Assembly (NCBI GenBank): GCA_032622095.1
Contig: CP136063.1
Location: 178,229,956-178,293,955, forward strand
Direction: 5' to 3'
Length of the DNA: 64,000 bases
Source: Siphonodentalium dalli
Taxonomy: Eukaryota > Mollusca > Scaphopoda > Gadilida > Siphonodentaliidae
Part shown: piece by piece, positions 28,001-41,700 of the stretch
Numbering within the stretch: the first letter of the stretch is position 1
Layout: every line of letters begins with the position of its first letter
Position numbers and translations under genes: made by a program
The notes under the pieces: generated by a model
The model's database searches: none
Seen by the model: the letters and a program-made list of their open reading frames with translations, nothing else
What the model was told of the DNA's origin: nothing

Positions 28001-31000
28001 GAATGAGGTCCTCAGAGGGTGAATTTGGTGATGCTAGCCCGCTATGCGGGGTAGCATCACTAAATTCACCCTCTGGGGACCTCATTCTGCAAATGACAGA
28101 CACTCTATTTCAAGGCTTGCCTTCTAGGCTGGTCCCTGATTGTCGTAACAGAAGGATACATAAGTTAGCATACCTGGTTTATTTCCAGGAACTTCGAAAT
28201 AAGTTGGCAACATCAGATACATTCCTGCCACATATTTCGGCCTGAAATTGAATTAGAAACAAACATCATAAAATAAATTGTTCTCACACCTGAAGAAATA
28301 AATATTTTGACTGATTGCTCTCGGGTGATTGTGGGAATGCATGATAAACAAGCCTGTATATAGTTTGTCTGACATTTGAAGAATGAGGTTGCCAGAGGGG
28401 GAATTTAGTGACACTATCCTGCACAACGGGCTAGCATCAGTAAATTCACCTTCTGGGAACGTCATTTTGATTAGGCCTCTGTGAGACCTAATATCGCATT
28501 GAAGTTCCCCAGTTGAAGTTGATGATGTCACCTCGATTATGCAATTTATCTTCTGCAAATTATGGGATATAGAAACTGCAGGGAAAAATTAACTAAAAAC
28601 AATGTTAATTTGAGACTATAGATACTTCCCAGAAGATGAGGCATAAGAGGATGAGGTTGAGGATTAAATTGGTAATGCTAGCATTCTGTGCGGAACAGTC
28701 ACTAATTTCACCCACTGGGGACCTCATTCTGCAAATATGAGACACTATATCCAGACTTCATAATAATAATCGATGCATTTATACAGTGCATCCACAGTAA
28801 ATTATTTTCAATGAGCTTATATGATTTTTACACCGGTCATAGGACAGGTTAGGAGGAAGTGATCCGAGCAGCTTATGAGCTCATCAGGTTTAGCATACTG
28901 ACAATATCCATCAAATCCCAACCGGGTACTCAGTTAACAGGAAAGTCCTCCACACCAACTGTATTAAGGGAATGAATGCAGCATTTGATATTCAATTGTG
29001 GAGATCGGGATTCAAACAAAGTCGATTACACTTACCATTGGACATCCGTGCATGACATAATTATGTTGCTAAAGACGATGTAACATGATCTTCAGAAGTT
29101 TGTGAAAGTCAAAATAATTGCAAAATAATTTAATGCTGACTGGAGTTCCCTGAATAAGAACACTTTTGTTTGTGTTTGAGGTATGTAATAAATATAGAAC
29201 CACACTTGTGTTGGTTTGGGTTAGAAATTACCACACTCATGTGGATGATGGAAGAATTTGCTCTTTCTAAGCTAATGGCAAAATAATTTAGAAAATTAAA
29301 TGGGTGTAATTATATTTTAATGACACTAATTTTTACAAACTATTAACTATTATAAGTACTTACTTATCATCCATAAGGGTAAGTCGAATTCCAGAGTGAT
29401 CTTTTGATGACCCAGCTGAAAAAGGATATATATTTAGAAATTTAATCACTCTCATCCTTCAATAGGACAAGAATAATATTTTTATTTTAGTTTTCAGTTT
29501 ACAGCAAACGATATTTTTCATGGTTGACACAGCTTAGCCAGGGACGTGGCTGGAGGGTCATCTATAAGGAGGGTGTCCTCTTGGAATTTCCAAAATTGGA
29601 ACTGAACCACCCTTCCACCACTTCAAATGATATTGCAAGTTTCCACCCCCTATGGTTGTTTCTGTCTAAAAGTTTGAACGAAAGCAGGAAATATTAAATT
29701 TTTGGTTGAAAAAGTAAAACATTTTCACACTAATTACTGGTTGGAACAAAATGTGAGTGAATGTTGTGTCAGGCATGGAATTTCCAGCAGTTGAAAACAT
29801 TTTGACCAGCTGGGGGAGACTGGTCCCATTCAAAGGCTATTATATAACACATCAAGAAACATGTTCTGAGGCAGAAGTTACAAAGTACCTGATGATATGA
29901 ATGTGATTACATTAACACAGGCAATTAATATGCATATATTAGTGTTTTGTTATGACTCTATTTATTATGTGATCAGCTGATAGATCTAAAAGTATCTTCG
30001 CACAACTGTGCCAAATAATTTTTACCAGCGCTTCTACTAAGAATGACGAATATGAAAGTGAGATTCTCTGCGGCTTTCTTAGAAGCTTAATAAATAGTGC
30101 TATCGATAATTAAAATTGAATTTGTTATTTTATTTATTTATGCATGTACATGTAATTATGTAATGAAACACAAATTTGATGTGGACATGGGTTTTGACCA
30201 CGACAAAATTTCAGCAAACTCAGCAGTCAAAACACATGACCACATTGAAACTGCCGTTCATTTCTTAATTGAGAAAAACAACATGCACTGTCAAATGAAT
30301 TTCATTATGTACACGAGGTCGAGTACAGGCCAATCAAGGATGATTGCTGTTAGGATTTAACCCTTCCATGACTGAAGAATCCTGAAATTTTGCGAAAACA
30401 CTGTGCCAATGCATTCTCTTATATATATAAGAGAATGCATTGGCCTAACAATATTTACCTTGACCTTGTAAGCCAGTATATTCTCTTATATATGCGAGGC
30501 TCCCTATGGGAGACTCCATATATAAACAAATGCACTGGCACAGGATCTGTAATGCTGCACCAGCCCAGGTCCCATCATGAAAGGATTAATAACGACTGCG
30601 AACACAAGAAATTCATTTGCTATGGCCTAATCAACAACTCATACAATTTTTTTTCTGTTGGATACACTCAGATACCGTGCACAAGGCTGCACAAGGCACT
30701 ATAATTTGACCCTTGTCTTCAAAAACATAACAAAACTTGTGCACCTTCCTAAAGCGTAAACTGACTAATAAGCTATACCTTGGAAAGCATGGCGGTAGTG
30801 AATCTGGACCACTAAGTATGAAATTCCTGTACCATGCCCGACTTTGAAACCAACATCTGCAAAGAAAAGAATAACATGTAAATAAATTAACCATTTCCAT
30901 AATATATACTCATTGATGAGTAGTTATCCCATAGGAAAAAGTTCAGATAATAGGTTGTTTGTTGAACTTATTATAGAACACCATCCAATAAATAGGACTC

Positions 31001-34000
31001 AGTCCGCACTTTTATTATCGGTCGCCTCCTTATTTTTCCTGAACACCCCTCCAGATGAATAATAGACCATTTCAATTTATACTTTTATAACTGAATGGGA
31101 GAACCCATTCAGTATAGAAAGTGTTAAAGTGATTAGTAATCTACAAGTCTCAAATTGAACTAAGGCCCTGTGAATGAGTTAGATTCAATTCGATATAGAT
31201 TTTAGCGAGTGTGATTTTCCAAATTTTACAGTCGATTTGAAATTTTTTTAATATCCAATTTATCCCGATCATTGGTACATTTTTGTACATGCATATGTGC
31301 CTTATTTTTGCAAACTGCATGATGGGGGTGCATATGTGTAAACAAATCGCTAGTGTCACGTGCATCACAGCGAAAATCGATCTGTTTTTACAGTAATAAT
31401 AATATCGCATCAAGATTAAAAATTAACAGCATAATTATTTAGTTTAATTACTAAAACTTAAATCAAATTTCTATAAATGATACAACTGGATAATTGCACA
31501 CACGTTATTTTCTTTCAAAATACCTTATACACTGAATTTTCCCCCCGACACCATATAGCTGAAAAATCGACTTTGAGAATCTAGAGTATGCTATGCACCA
31601 GCATCAGCTGATTCAATTCTATATTCGATTAAATATCAACCTCAGCCTCCTGAATCGATATCATATTTCGAACATGTAGAAATTTGCTGAATTGCAGGAC
31701 CTGTAATTTTCAAAATATGCCGACAGATACATGAGATACCAAAACACGTTTTATATAGTTGCTGGGGTATAAAATGAAAGTGTCAATGACACTGTAGCTC
31801 AACTTGGAAAGGGAATAATTTAATATATTACAGTCAATGGAGCGATTAGGAATGTGGAAAGTTGAATGTCTAATACTAGTTTATAGACATGAAGAGAAAA
31901 GTTAAATCCAAGATGGCTGCTGGCGGCCATGTTTTCAGCCGAATGACCCCAAAATGAGTCGTTCCCATCTACATGTCATCGTTAACATCAATGACAAATT
32001 TTATGACGATCAGACTAAAGGTACGACCTGTGGCCCGTGCTAATGGATTAAATTTTGAAATCCAAGATGGCCACTGGCGGCCATGTTTTTTGTCCGAAAT
32101 CAGACTAAAGGTACGACCTGTAGCCCTGTAAAGGATTTAGTCATACAAAGAGCAAAATCCAAGTTGGCTGCTGGCGGCCATATTTTTTGGCCAAATGACC
32201 CCAAAATGACTCGTTCCCATCAACATGTCATTATTAACATTCATGACAAATTTTATGATGATCAGACTAAAGGTACAACCTGTAGCCCGTGCTAAAGGAT
32301 TTAGTCATACAAAGAGTAAAATCCAAGATGGCTGCTGGCGACCATGTTTTTTGGCCGATTGACCCCAAAATTACTCGTTCCCATCTACATGTCATTGTTA
32401 AGAACCATGACAAATTTTATGATGATCAGACTAAAGGTACGACCTGTAGCCCGTGCTAAAGAATTTAGTCATACAAAGAGTAAAATCCAAGATGGCTGCT
32501 GGTGGCCATGTTTTTGGCCAAATGACACCCAAAATTACTCGTTCCCATCTACATGTCAATATTAACATCCATGACAAATTTCATGATGATCAGACGAACA
32601 GTACGACCTGTGGCCCGTGCTAATGGATTAAATTTTGAAATCCAAGATGGCTGCTAGCGGCCATGTTTTTTGTACGAATGACCCCAAAATGACTCGTTCC
32701 CATTTACATTCCAATTTCAACAGCCATGAAAATTTTTATGATGATCAGACTAAAGGTACGACCTGTAGCCCGTGCTAAAGGATTTAGTCATACAAAGAGT
32801 AAAATCCAAGATGGCTGCTGGCGGCCATGTTTTTTGGCCGAATGACCCCAAAATGACTCGTTCCCATCTACATGTCATTATTAACATTCATGACAAATTT
32901 TATGATGATCAGACTAAAGATACAACCTGTAGCCCGTGCTAAAGGATTTAGTCATACAAAGAGTGAAATCCAAGATGGCTGCTGGCGGCCATGTTTTTCG
33001 GCCAAATGACCCCAAAAGTACTCGTTCCCATCTACATGTCAATATTAACATCCATGACAAATTTCATGATGATCAGACGAACAGTACTAACTGTGGCCCG
33101 TGCTAATGGATTAAATTTTTAAATGCAAGATGGCTGCTGGCGGCCATGTTTTTTGTCCGAATGACCCCAAAATGACTCGTTCCCATCTACATTCCAATTT
33201 CAACAGCCATGACAAATTTTATGATGATCAGACTAAATGTACGACCTGTAGCCTGTGCTAAAGGATTTAGTCATACAAAGAGTAAAATCCAAGATGGCTG
33301 CTGGCGACCATGTTTTTTGGCCGAATGACCCCAAAATGACTCGTTCCCATCTACATGTGATTATTAACATTATTGAAAAATTTTAGAATGATCAGACTAA
33401 AAGTAGGACCTGTAGCCCGTGCTAAAGGATTTAGTCATGCAAAGAATAAAATCCAAGACGGCTGCTGGCGGCCATGTTTTTGGGCCGAATGACCCCAAAA
33501 TAACTCGTTCCCATCTACATGTCAATATTAACATCCATGACAAATTTCATGATGATCAGACGAACAGTGCGACCTGTGGCCCGTGCTAATGGATTGAATT
33601 TTGAAAACAAAGATGGCCACTGGCGGCCATGTTTTTTGTCCGAATGACCCCAAAATGACTCGTTCCCATCTACATTCCAATTTCAACAGCCATGACAAAT
33701 TTCATGATTATCAGACTAAAGGTACGACCTGTAGCCCGTGCTAAAGGATTTAGTCATACAAAGAGTAAAATCCAAGATGGCTGCTGGCGGCCATGTTTTT
33801 TGCCCGAATAACCCAAAAATGACTCATTCCCATCTACATGTCATTGTTAACATCCATGACAAATTTTATGATGATCTGACTAAAGGTACGACCTGTAGCC
33901 CGTGCTAAAGGATTTAGTCATGCAAAGAGTAAAATCGAAGATGGCTGCTGGCGGCCATGTTTTTTGGCCGAATGACCCCAAAATTACTCGTTCCCATCTA

Positions 34001-37000
34001 CATGTCAATATTAACATCCATGACAAATTTCATGACGATCAGACGAACAGTACGGCCTGTCGCCCGTGCTAATGGATTGAATTTTGAAATCTAAGATGGC
34101 CGCTGGCGGCCATGTTTTTTTTCCGAATGACCCCAAAATGAATCATTCCGGTACAAATGTTGATGTCAACAGCTATGACAAATTTCATAATGATCCGATC
34201 AAAGGTACGACCTGTAGCCTCTATTGTTGACGCCTTACGTACACACGCACACACGCACACACGCACACACGGACGACGGACGACAAAGCCATGGCAATAG
34301 CTCAAACTTTACAAAGTAAAGTTGAGCTAATAATAGATATCAGTCGAAGACCCCTGTCGGAAACGCTTCTATCAGTTAACATTGATTTTATACCAATATT
34401 TTCTAATATAATGCGATAATTAAGTGGGACATTATATTTTGTTACTATTTTTAGAATTTTTTCATAGAGTTATCCCACATGCTACACTCCAAACGAACTT
34501 GTGCCGTAAAATGTAAAAAAAAAAACTTGTTATAGGAAGAGATAGAACATCTTTAATTAGCATTGTATTTTAATTTCACTACATGCTTCCTGATTGATTA
34601 ATTAGCATTGACTATTTAATTTCATTACATGTTGCTGATTGGTTAATTAGCATTGTATATTTAATTTCATTACATGTTTGCTGATTGGTTGCAGACTAAG
34701 AATAGTTTTACCTTGGGGCATTTTCGTTGGTGGTGCATTCTTTGCCCAAGCAAATATAATACGGTCCTGTCCGCTACATGCTTGGCCACAGCTCCTGCAA
34801 AATTAAGCATAAAAAATATAAATATATAACAGAAAACTTATGTCAAAATGAATTTAAAAATTGTTAAAAGAAAATCATCAAGACTCATCTACAGTAATGC
34901 CCTAAATAATCGACTCCTTAACCACAGCAGAATTATGGGTAATTTTTCAGGATTTAGTCGGAAATATGGCTTGTTGCCATTCATTGGAAAGCTCTCACTA
35001 AGGGAGAAGTCATTTCTCCATGTTTGGTTATCAGGAAAAAGTGGACTGTTGTCCAGGAGAAGTAACAAATGGTTCAACAAAATACACCCCAACACCAAAG
35101 AATGACCAAAATGTCCCCCGACAAAGGTGGCAGGTTTGAAGGATTTATGGGTTTCAGCTCCCTAGGCTATACTACAAACTGTAGGAGGAATTGATTACAC
35201 CAATATGATACAAAGTGCATATTCACTAAATATGTTCAATGTGTCGAGAAAGGGTCAATAACTCTAAAATAATAAATTCTAAACCTATTGACCGAAAAAT
35301 GTAGGAATAAAAGCTCAGACAAAATTATGCATGTTGCGAAAATGTTCTAAGTCGAAAAAGGGGAATAACTCCACACAAAAAGTCTGACAGATGTTATAAT
35401 CGCAGGTGCTCAGGTTCCCATAGTGGTTGATTTCTGTGCCAAATTTCACGGAAAATGATTAGAAAAACAACTGAGAAAAACTCCAGACAAATCCGTGTCC
35501 ACGGACGATGGGCGGATGGATGTATGGATGACTGACGGACAAGCTAATTCCAGTATACCCCCCCCCCCCCCCCCCCACAACTTTGTTGCGGGGAGTATAA
35601 AAATAGAGAGAAGTGGATATTTTAGGGAGATGATGTCTCCCAAGTCATCCTTTAGGCGGGTCCCTGCAAGATGGCTTGAAATAGTAAAATCAGTACAGGG
35701 ACGTGGCTTCAGAACAGCGTTCTCAGTTTTTCCATCTAGAATTCTGTAAATTTATGCTTACGGTTAATTGAGAAATGCTCTAAGACAAAAAATGTAAAAA
35801 TTAATGGAAATATCATTGGTCCAAACTACCATTTGAATACAAACTTTTAATTTTTCAGTTATAAAAACACTGACAAAATTTATTTTGATACTGTTCATTG
35901 AAATTTTATTTAGCAGCCCAAGATGAAGCAAATACATGACCGATGAAAGATGAAACAATCGCATTAAAAACAAATGTTTATAAAAAGGCAAGTGTAACAA
36001 TAAAAGCAGAAACAGTTACAATTAGTAGTGTTGCAGAACTCACCACATGTTGGCCGAGTAACGGGGACTTTCACAACCGAACAACAGGATATGGTGAGCC
36101 GTGGTAGCATTCGCCAATGCTTCATATTGCACTGTGAAAAATACAAAATTAAATTTTGAGACAAAAATTCTATAACTTAATGTACATTAATAAAATTATA
36201 CATGCTTAATTTTTAAACCAGTAAAATCTTTTACCATTATAATTTACAACTGTCACAAATCAAAATTTATAAAAGTGGATAAATGGGATAGTAAATGGAC
36301 ACAGCTTGTTCAAACCCAAAAATTATGTATCTATAATTTTGTAAGAGGTATCTGAAAACATACCTAGGAAAATTTCCGAACATTTTTGTTGGTATTTCAC
36401 TGAAAACATGTCTTTTGTTTCTTATGTTTTTCAATAATTTTGAGATCGTTTTGTATGTGCCGGTTCAAATATTTAATCAGCGTTAAAATTGCAACTGTAG
36501 ACCATGGGGAAAAAAATCTAGAACTGTTGTCGCTCTGAAATATGAAACGTATGGTACTACATAATTACGAAAAAGCAGTGCATGAAGTTTTTAACTAGTA
36601 TCATGTTAAGAACACACAATAAACATTTTCCAGACAAAGTCACTCGTTATTCCATTTCCGATTCCAATGAATACAAATGGCAGTATTTGCTCAAGATCCG
36701 ATTTTTGTGTTCCAAGATTTTTTTTATGACTTCAATGCATCTTTTTGTGATATACTAGAATAATGCTCATACAAATGTCGAATTATTTCGATACCAGAAC
36801 AAATTCAAATGTGACTATCATTAAGTGTATTTTAGAGTGCAAACAGCCAAGTGACTTTAAGTTCTGAACTCTTAAAAACTTGAATTTTCAAATAGTTCTG
36901 TTTTAATTGCATTAAGGCCCCTTGTCAGGTGCATGATTAATATTTTTTGTTTTAAATTATTTGTAGGCAATGTACATGTAGACAACAGGAGAGAGATGCT

Positions 37001-38697
37001 ACAAGTACGATAAGGAATGAAGCAAGAAATAAATACAGTGAGCTGCCAACATTTGTGACAACTGATTATTGGCCGGTATGTCATCATACAGACAGAAATA
37101 TCTGAACTCCGACAATAATACTCATGTCGACATGCATCTTAAGCAAAAGATATTCATTGGCAGAAAATCAATAGGTCTTTAGCCCCATAGCCCACTAAGA
37201 AAAGATTCTGCATTGTGGTAAATAATTATATTCATATTTTACATCCAATAACTGACATGTCTTTCCCACATCGATAATTTCTTACTAATGCTACTATTTT
37301 CCCATAGAATCCAAAACATTTCAGGAATATCGGATGAACCTTTGACGTAAAATTGTTGTTGTTCTAAATTAAGATTGAGAATCATTAACGCAATCAAAAT
37401 TCACAAAAATTAACTAATTAAGGGCCATAACTCTGCCCACAATACTCGGCCCTGGCCTGTTTTCGAACTCGATAAAGATATTATTGAGCAAGTCTCATAT
37501 ATAGAATATCAACTAAATCAGAACCGACCTTGCCAAACTATAGGTTGAGTTTTTTTTAAACTTGATAGTGGGCAAATAATCGACTTTTTGGTAGAAAGCA
37601 AAAACAATAGCAATCTGTACGAACACAGAATGTTGAGTAGCTATCAAGCTAATCCTGGATTAAATTTTTTAAAGACCATCTGACACGTATCAGGTACTAA
37701 CAGGAGGCTGTCTGACATTTTCAAAAGTGTGCCTGACTGTGGTAAAGTTTACGAAGAAAATTTCAATTTCTATGGACAGTTAATGACTAAAAAATATTTT
37801 CGTAGATGACACCACATTTTCGTTTAGGTCAGACATTATGTCCAGTGCACTTTTCATTCTGAAATGGCTTGAGTTACTGAACTTAAGTTATATAATAGGT
37901 AAGAGTTGCCTTTTTTAAAGTTATTAGTTGCGAAAATGAAATTACCCTAATTCAATTCCAGATCCAAGAACCGGTACTGACAATAAATTCCCCATGCGGA
38001 ACAAATCTACATGTACAAGTACCATTTCGTTTGGCCATTCAAACCTTTAACTCGCATCTTTTCAAAGCAAATATGGCAAATGTGCGATTATCCTAGAACT
38101 AATAGATGATGAGAGTCAATGATCTAATAACATTGCTTTCTGTAAGAAATCAACCACTTCGAACTGCATGATTCTGACATATTGAAAACATGTCTTTGTT
38201 TTCGTCAACTCAGTCTGGTATACATGTATAATTCCATAGACAAATATAAAGATACCGGTATACCATAAACAAATTTAGGAATGGGGATATAACATTGGTT
38301 CCATAGGAAATTTGATGCAATGATCCCTTGTTTGGCTTCGGCTACATCCTGCCATATTACATGTACATGTATGTGGTAGGCTGAACTCGGACGAAATACT
38401 TATTGAATTAATGGGATTTTCTGATATTTGTTTCAGACTTTCAAACAATTACATTTAGTTGGTCAATAAGTCTGGGTTCACAATTGTAGCTTTGAAGTTT
38501 TCAACTAAAATGTAAATGTAAACAAGTATGTGATGTTTAGTGGTAAAGACCATGATCCAAAAGAATTATTAGTTGTGTGGTGGTTCAGTCATTGGTGTGT
38601 TCTGCTCGTAACAACATGCTGTGAAAATCCTGCTCTCTGCCATTGAACATCAAATGCAGCATACCTTCGACAAGCGATCTCAATATACAGTTGTCAT

Positions 38698-38728
<31 letters not shown>

Positions 38729-41700
38729 CCCATTAACTGAGTATCCAGCAGAACGCTGATGAATTTTATCAGTATGCTAATCCTGATGTGCTCATTATTT
38801 GCTCGGATTGCTTCTCCTACGTTAATCAATACCTGAAGACCTGGGTTATTATCATGTAAAGAGCATTGAAATAAATTTACAGTGGAATGAGCTATATATA
38901 AATGCATTGATTTTGATTAATACGAACTATATATGCAAACAATTGCAAAGCCATGAGAATACAAGAAGCTCAGATTGACTCCCGTTAACTTGAGTTATTT
39001 AACTGGGGCATGATGGCACAACGGGGCTACTAAATTATCTCTCCATCTTCACATTAGACATTGTATATTATAATCAGGGTTTCTGCTCGGGGTTGGAGGA
39101 ATAATACATTAGTGTTCTGAAAGAATAAAGAAGAACTGTCAAACTCACTTAGCAGAACAAAACAGATGTGTTCCGTATGTATTGCGACATAAAGCAGAAG
39201 AAGAAGTACAAATTAAGCTGAGAGCGGGTATTATAGAAGAATCAAAATCCAGTTGGGTGAGCCTGGTGGTCACCGTTAGGAAGATTAAAAAAAATAAAAA
39301 TCAAGATGCTGATCATCAATGTAAAACCTGAAATTCACTTTTGCATTGATTTTAGAAAGGTCAATGATGTTATGGTGAAGGACTCGTACCCAATTCAATG
39401 CCTTAATGGCAGCTTAGATGCATTGCGGGGATAGAAATGGTACTCCGGCCTCAATTTGGCTGGGGCCTTGGGGGATACTGGCAGACACCTCTTGCCAAGA
39501 AAGATTAACCAAAGACAGCCTTTGTGACCTCAAACATAACGGCGATTTATCAATATCAATATCAGTATAGGGTTATGCTTTTCGGGGCTCTGGAATGTCG
39601 GGGCCAGCTTGGAGCACTTGATGGCACATTTGCATGTTATCTATATATGTACTATATATTTTGAGACTTCCGTATGTATATATATATGTGTGTACTTTAT
39701 AGAATCGATCGAGATCAAATTTTGTATATAAGTGTAAAAAACCACGGGAATCGTCGACGTTGCATTTTGGACAAGCTCTGAGCACTCATTCTCCACTCCC
39801 GATCATCAAAATCACCGCAAACGACACTTCGGGGGGTTAAGGCATCAACGATCTTTATATCGACCATATTTGGAGTTGTTAACCGACTAACGCTCTTTAT
39901 TGCCATCGACGTTGCTAAACGGTTAACCATGCATACGAAACTACGGATGCAAAACGCGAAATGCATTTATATCGATTAAAAAGGCAGAATTAACGTGTTG
40001 TGTGATTCTTATGTCTGTCGTTCCTAGGAACAGGGGGAATTTTCAATCATACCTCTTTTAGAGACGGGTACTGCGTGTTGTGTGAAAACAAAAAATGCGT
40101 GTTGTGTGATTCTTATGTCTGTCGTTCCTAGGAACGGGGGAATTTTAGGGACGGGTACTGCGTGTTGTGTAAAAAAAAAAATGCGTTTACTTTCCCGATT
40201 TCGGTGGGAGTGTCCCGATTTTGTGTCATTTCTCATGTGCTCCCGATCGGGAAACCAAATCTCCCGATTTCAAAAGATTAACCCCAAATTAGCCGACGGC
40301 TGTACCAAGCGTTAAGCCATGCACGCTATAGTGTTACAAATCAATTAGGAATATATCGCCTGCGAGTCAAACAGTGACAAAATGTTGACACAATGTTGAC
40401 TCTCTTTTGTTTAACAGCGTTGAGTAAGTAAATGCGGTCTTCAATGTCCAGACAAGGATTATAATATATCAAACAAGAAGCTTCCTTTTTTGGCCACACT
40501 TAATAAAGTGTTGGTTTCTGCTAGTCCCGACCGACTGCTTTAAAACCGACGACTCAAATTATTATATTGCCGATTTCAACTTTTTGTTTTGTTTTAGTTC
40601 CGTTTCCGTCTTTGTTGTATTCCGTGTTTTATATACATGTACGCAATAACAGAATGCGAATCGAACAGACCTCAAAACAATTCTGTCAATACGCTCTCTC
40701 TTTAAATTCACCGATATTACCTGATTTTTCTGAATATATTTGGCAACAAAATTATCCGAGAGCACCATTTTATAGTGCGCAAATATAGTTTTAATCGTTG
40801 AATTGCCTTATTCGAAATAAAAAAAATCGTAATTTTATTCCCAATGTGGCAATGATTTTAGAAATTTGAGGAACTCGGTAATCGGTGTCAAGGCCGTTAA
40901 TTGTGGCAGATGCAAACCAAATGCAACAAACAGTCTGTATGACATTTAAATGAAAAATACGAAGTTTTTTTTCACAAAATCTCCCTCTTTCTGAGGACAA
41001 ATCTCCAGATTTCCAATTTTAAAAGTAAACAGGTCTGGTTGTGTGATTCTTATTCTTACGGGGGAAATTTTCATCGGGTCAGTTTTTCCGCCCGATGTAC
41101 CTTAAATCATACCTCTTTTAGGGACCGGTACTGCGTGTTGTGTGATTCTTATGTCTTCTTCACCTTAATCGGGTAAAATAAGGTCTAATCGGGTAAAATA
41201 TTGAAAAACCAAAAATTAAATTAAAAAATTAATTCAAAAATCCAGTAAATTAAAAATACACAATTAACTCGTGTTATAAAAAAAAAATTAATATTAACTC
41301 ATTGAAAAAAAAAATTAAATTAAAAAATTAATTAAAAAAATAAAAAATTGTCATGTTTCTGACGATCGCCGCCAGTGGCGGGCTAACCTGCTAGTCTACT
41401 ATATAATTTGAGACTTCCGTATATATATATATATGTATGTGTGTATATATGTGGGTACTTCATAGAATCGAAAACGCACATACAGATTGAGCTCAAATTT
41501 CGTATATAAGTGTAAAATCCCACAGACACCGTCATGTTCGCGTTTTGGAGAAGCTCAGAGCACCTCTTCTCCCTTCCCAATCATCAAAATCACTGCGAAC
41601 GGCACTGCGGTGGTTAATCAAGTGATAATTTAATGAGCGTTTGTTTTTGACGCATCGCTATAAAGAGCGTTTGTTTACAATTCAACGCAACGCTATCGCT

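Noticed and set aside
32083-34305. Open frames in the 31.9-34.3 kb array
   Set aside because: Short frames within satellite monomers, not conserved between units.
31771-34335. CRISPR-like array
   Set aside because: Units are contiguous 155-164 bp monomers without unique spacers, in a eukaryotic intron.
39196-39638. Intact retrotransposon pol gene
   Set aside because: Frameshifts, stops and missing catalytic motif; no LTRs, protease, RNase H or integrase nearby.
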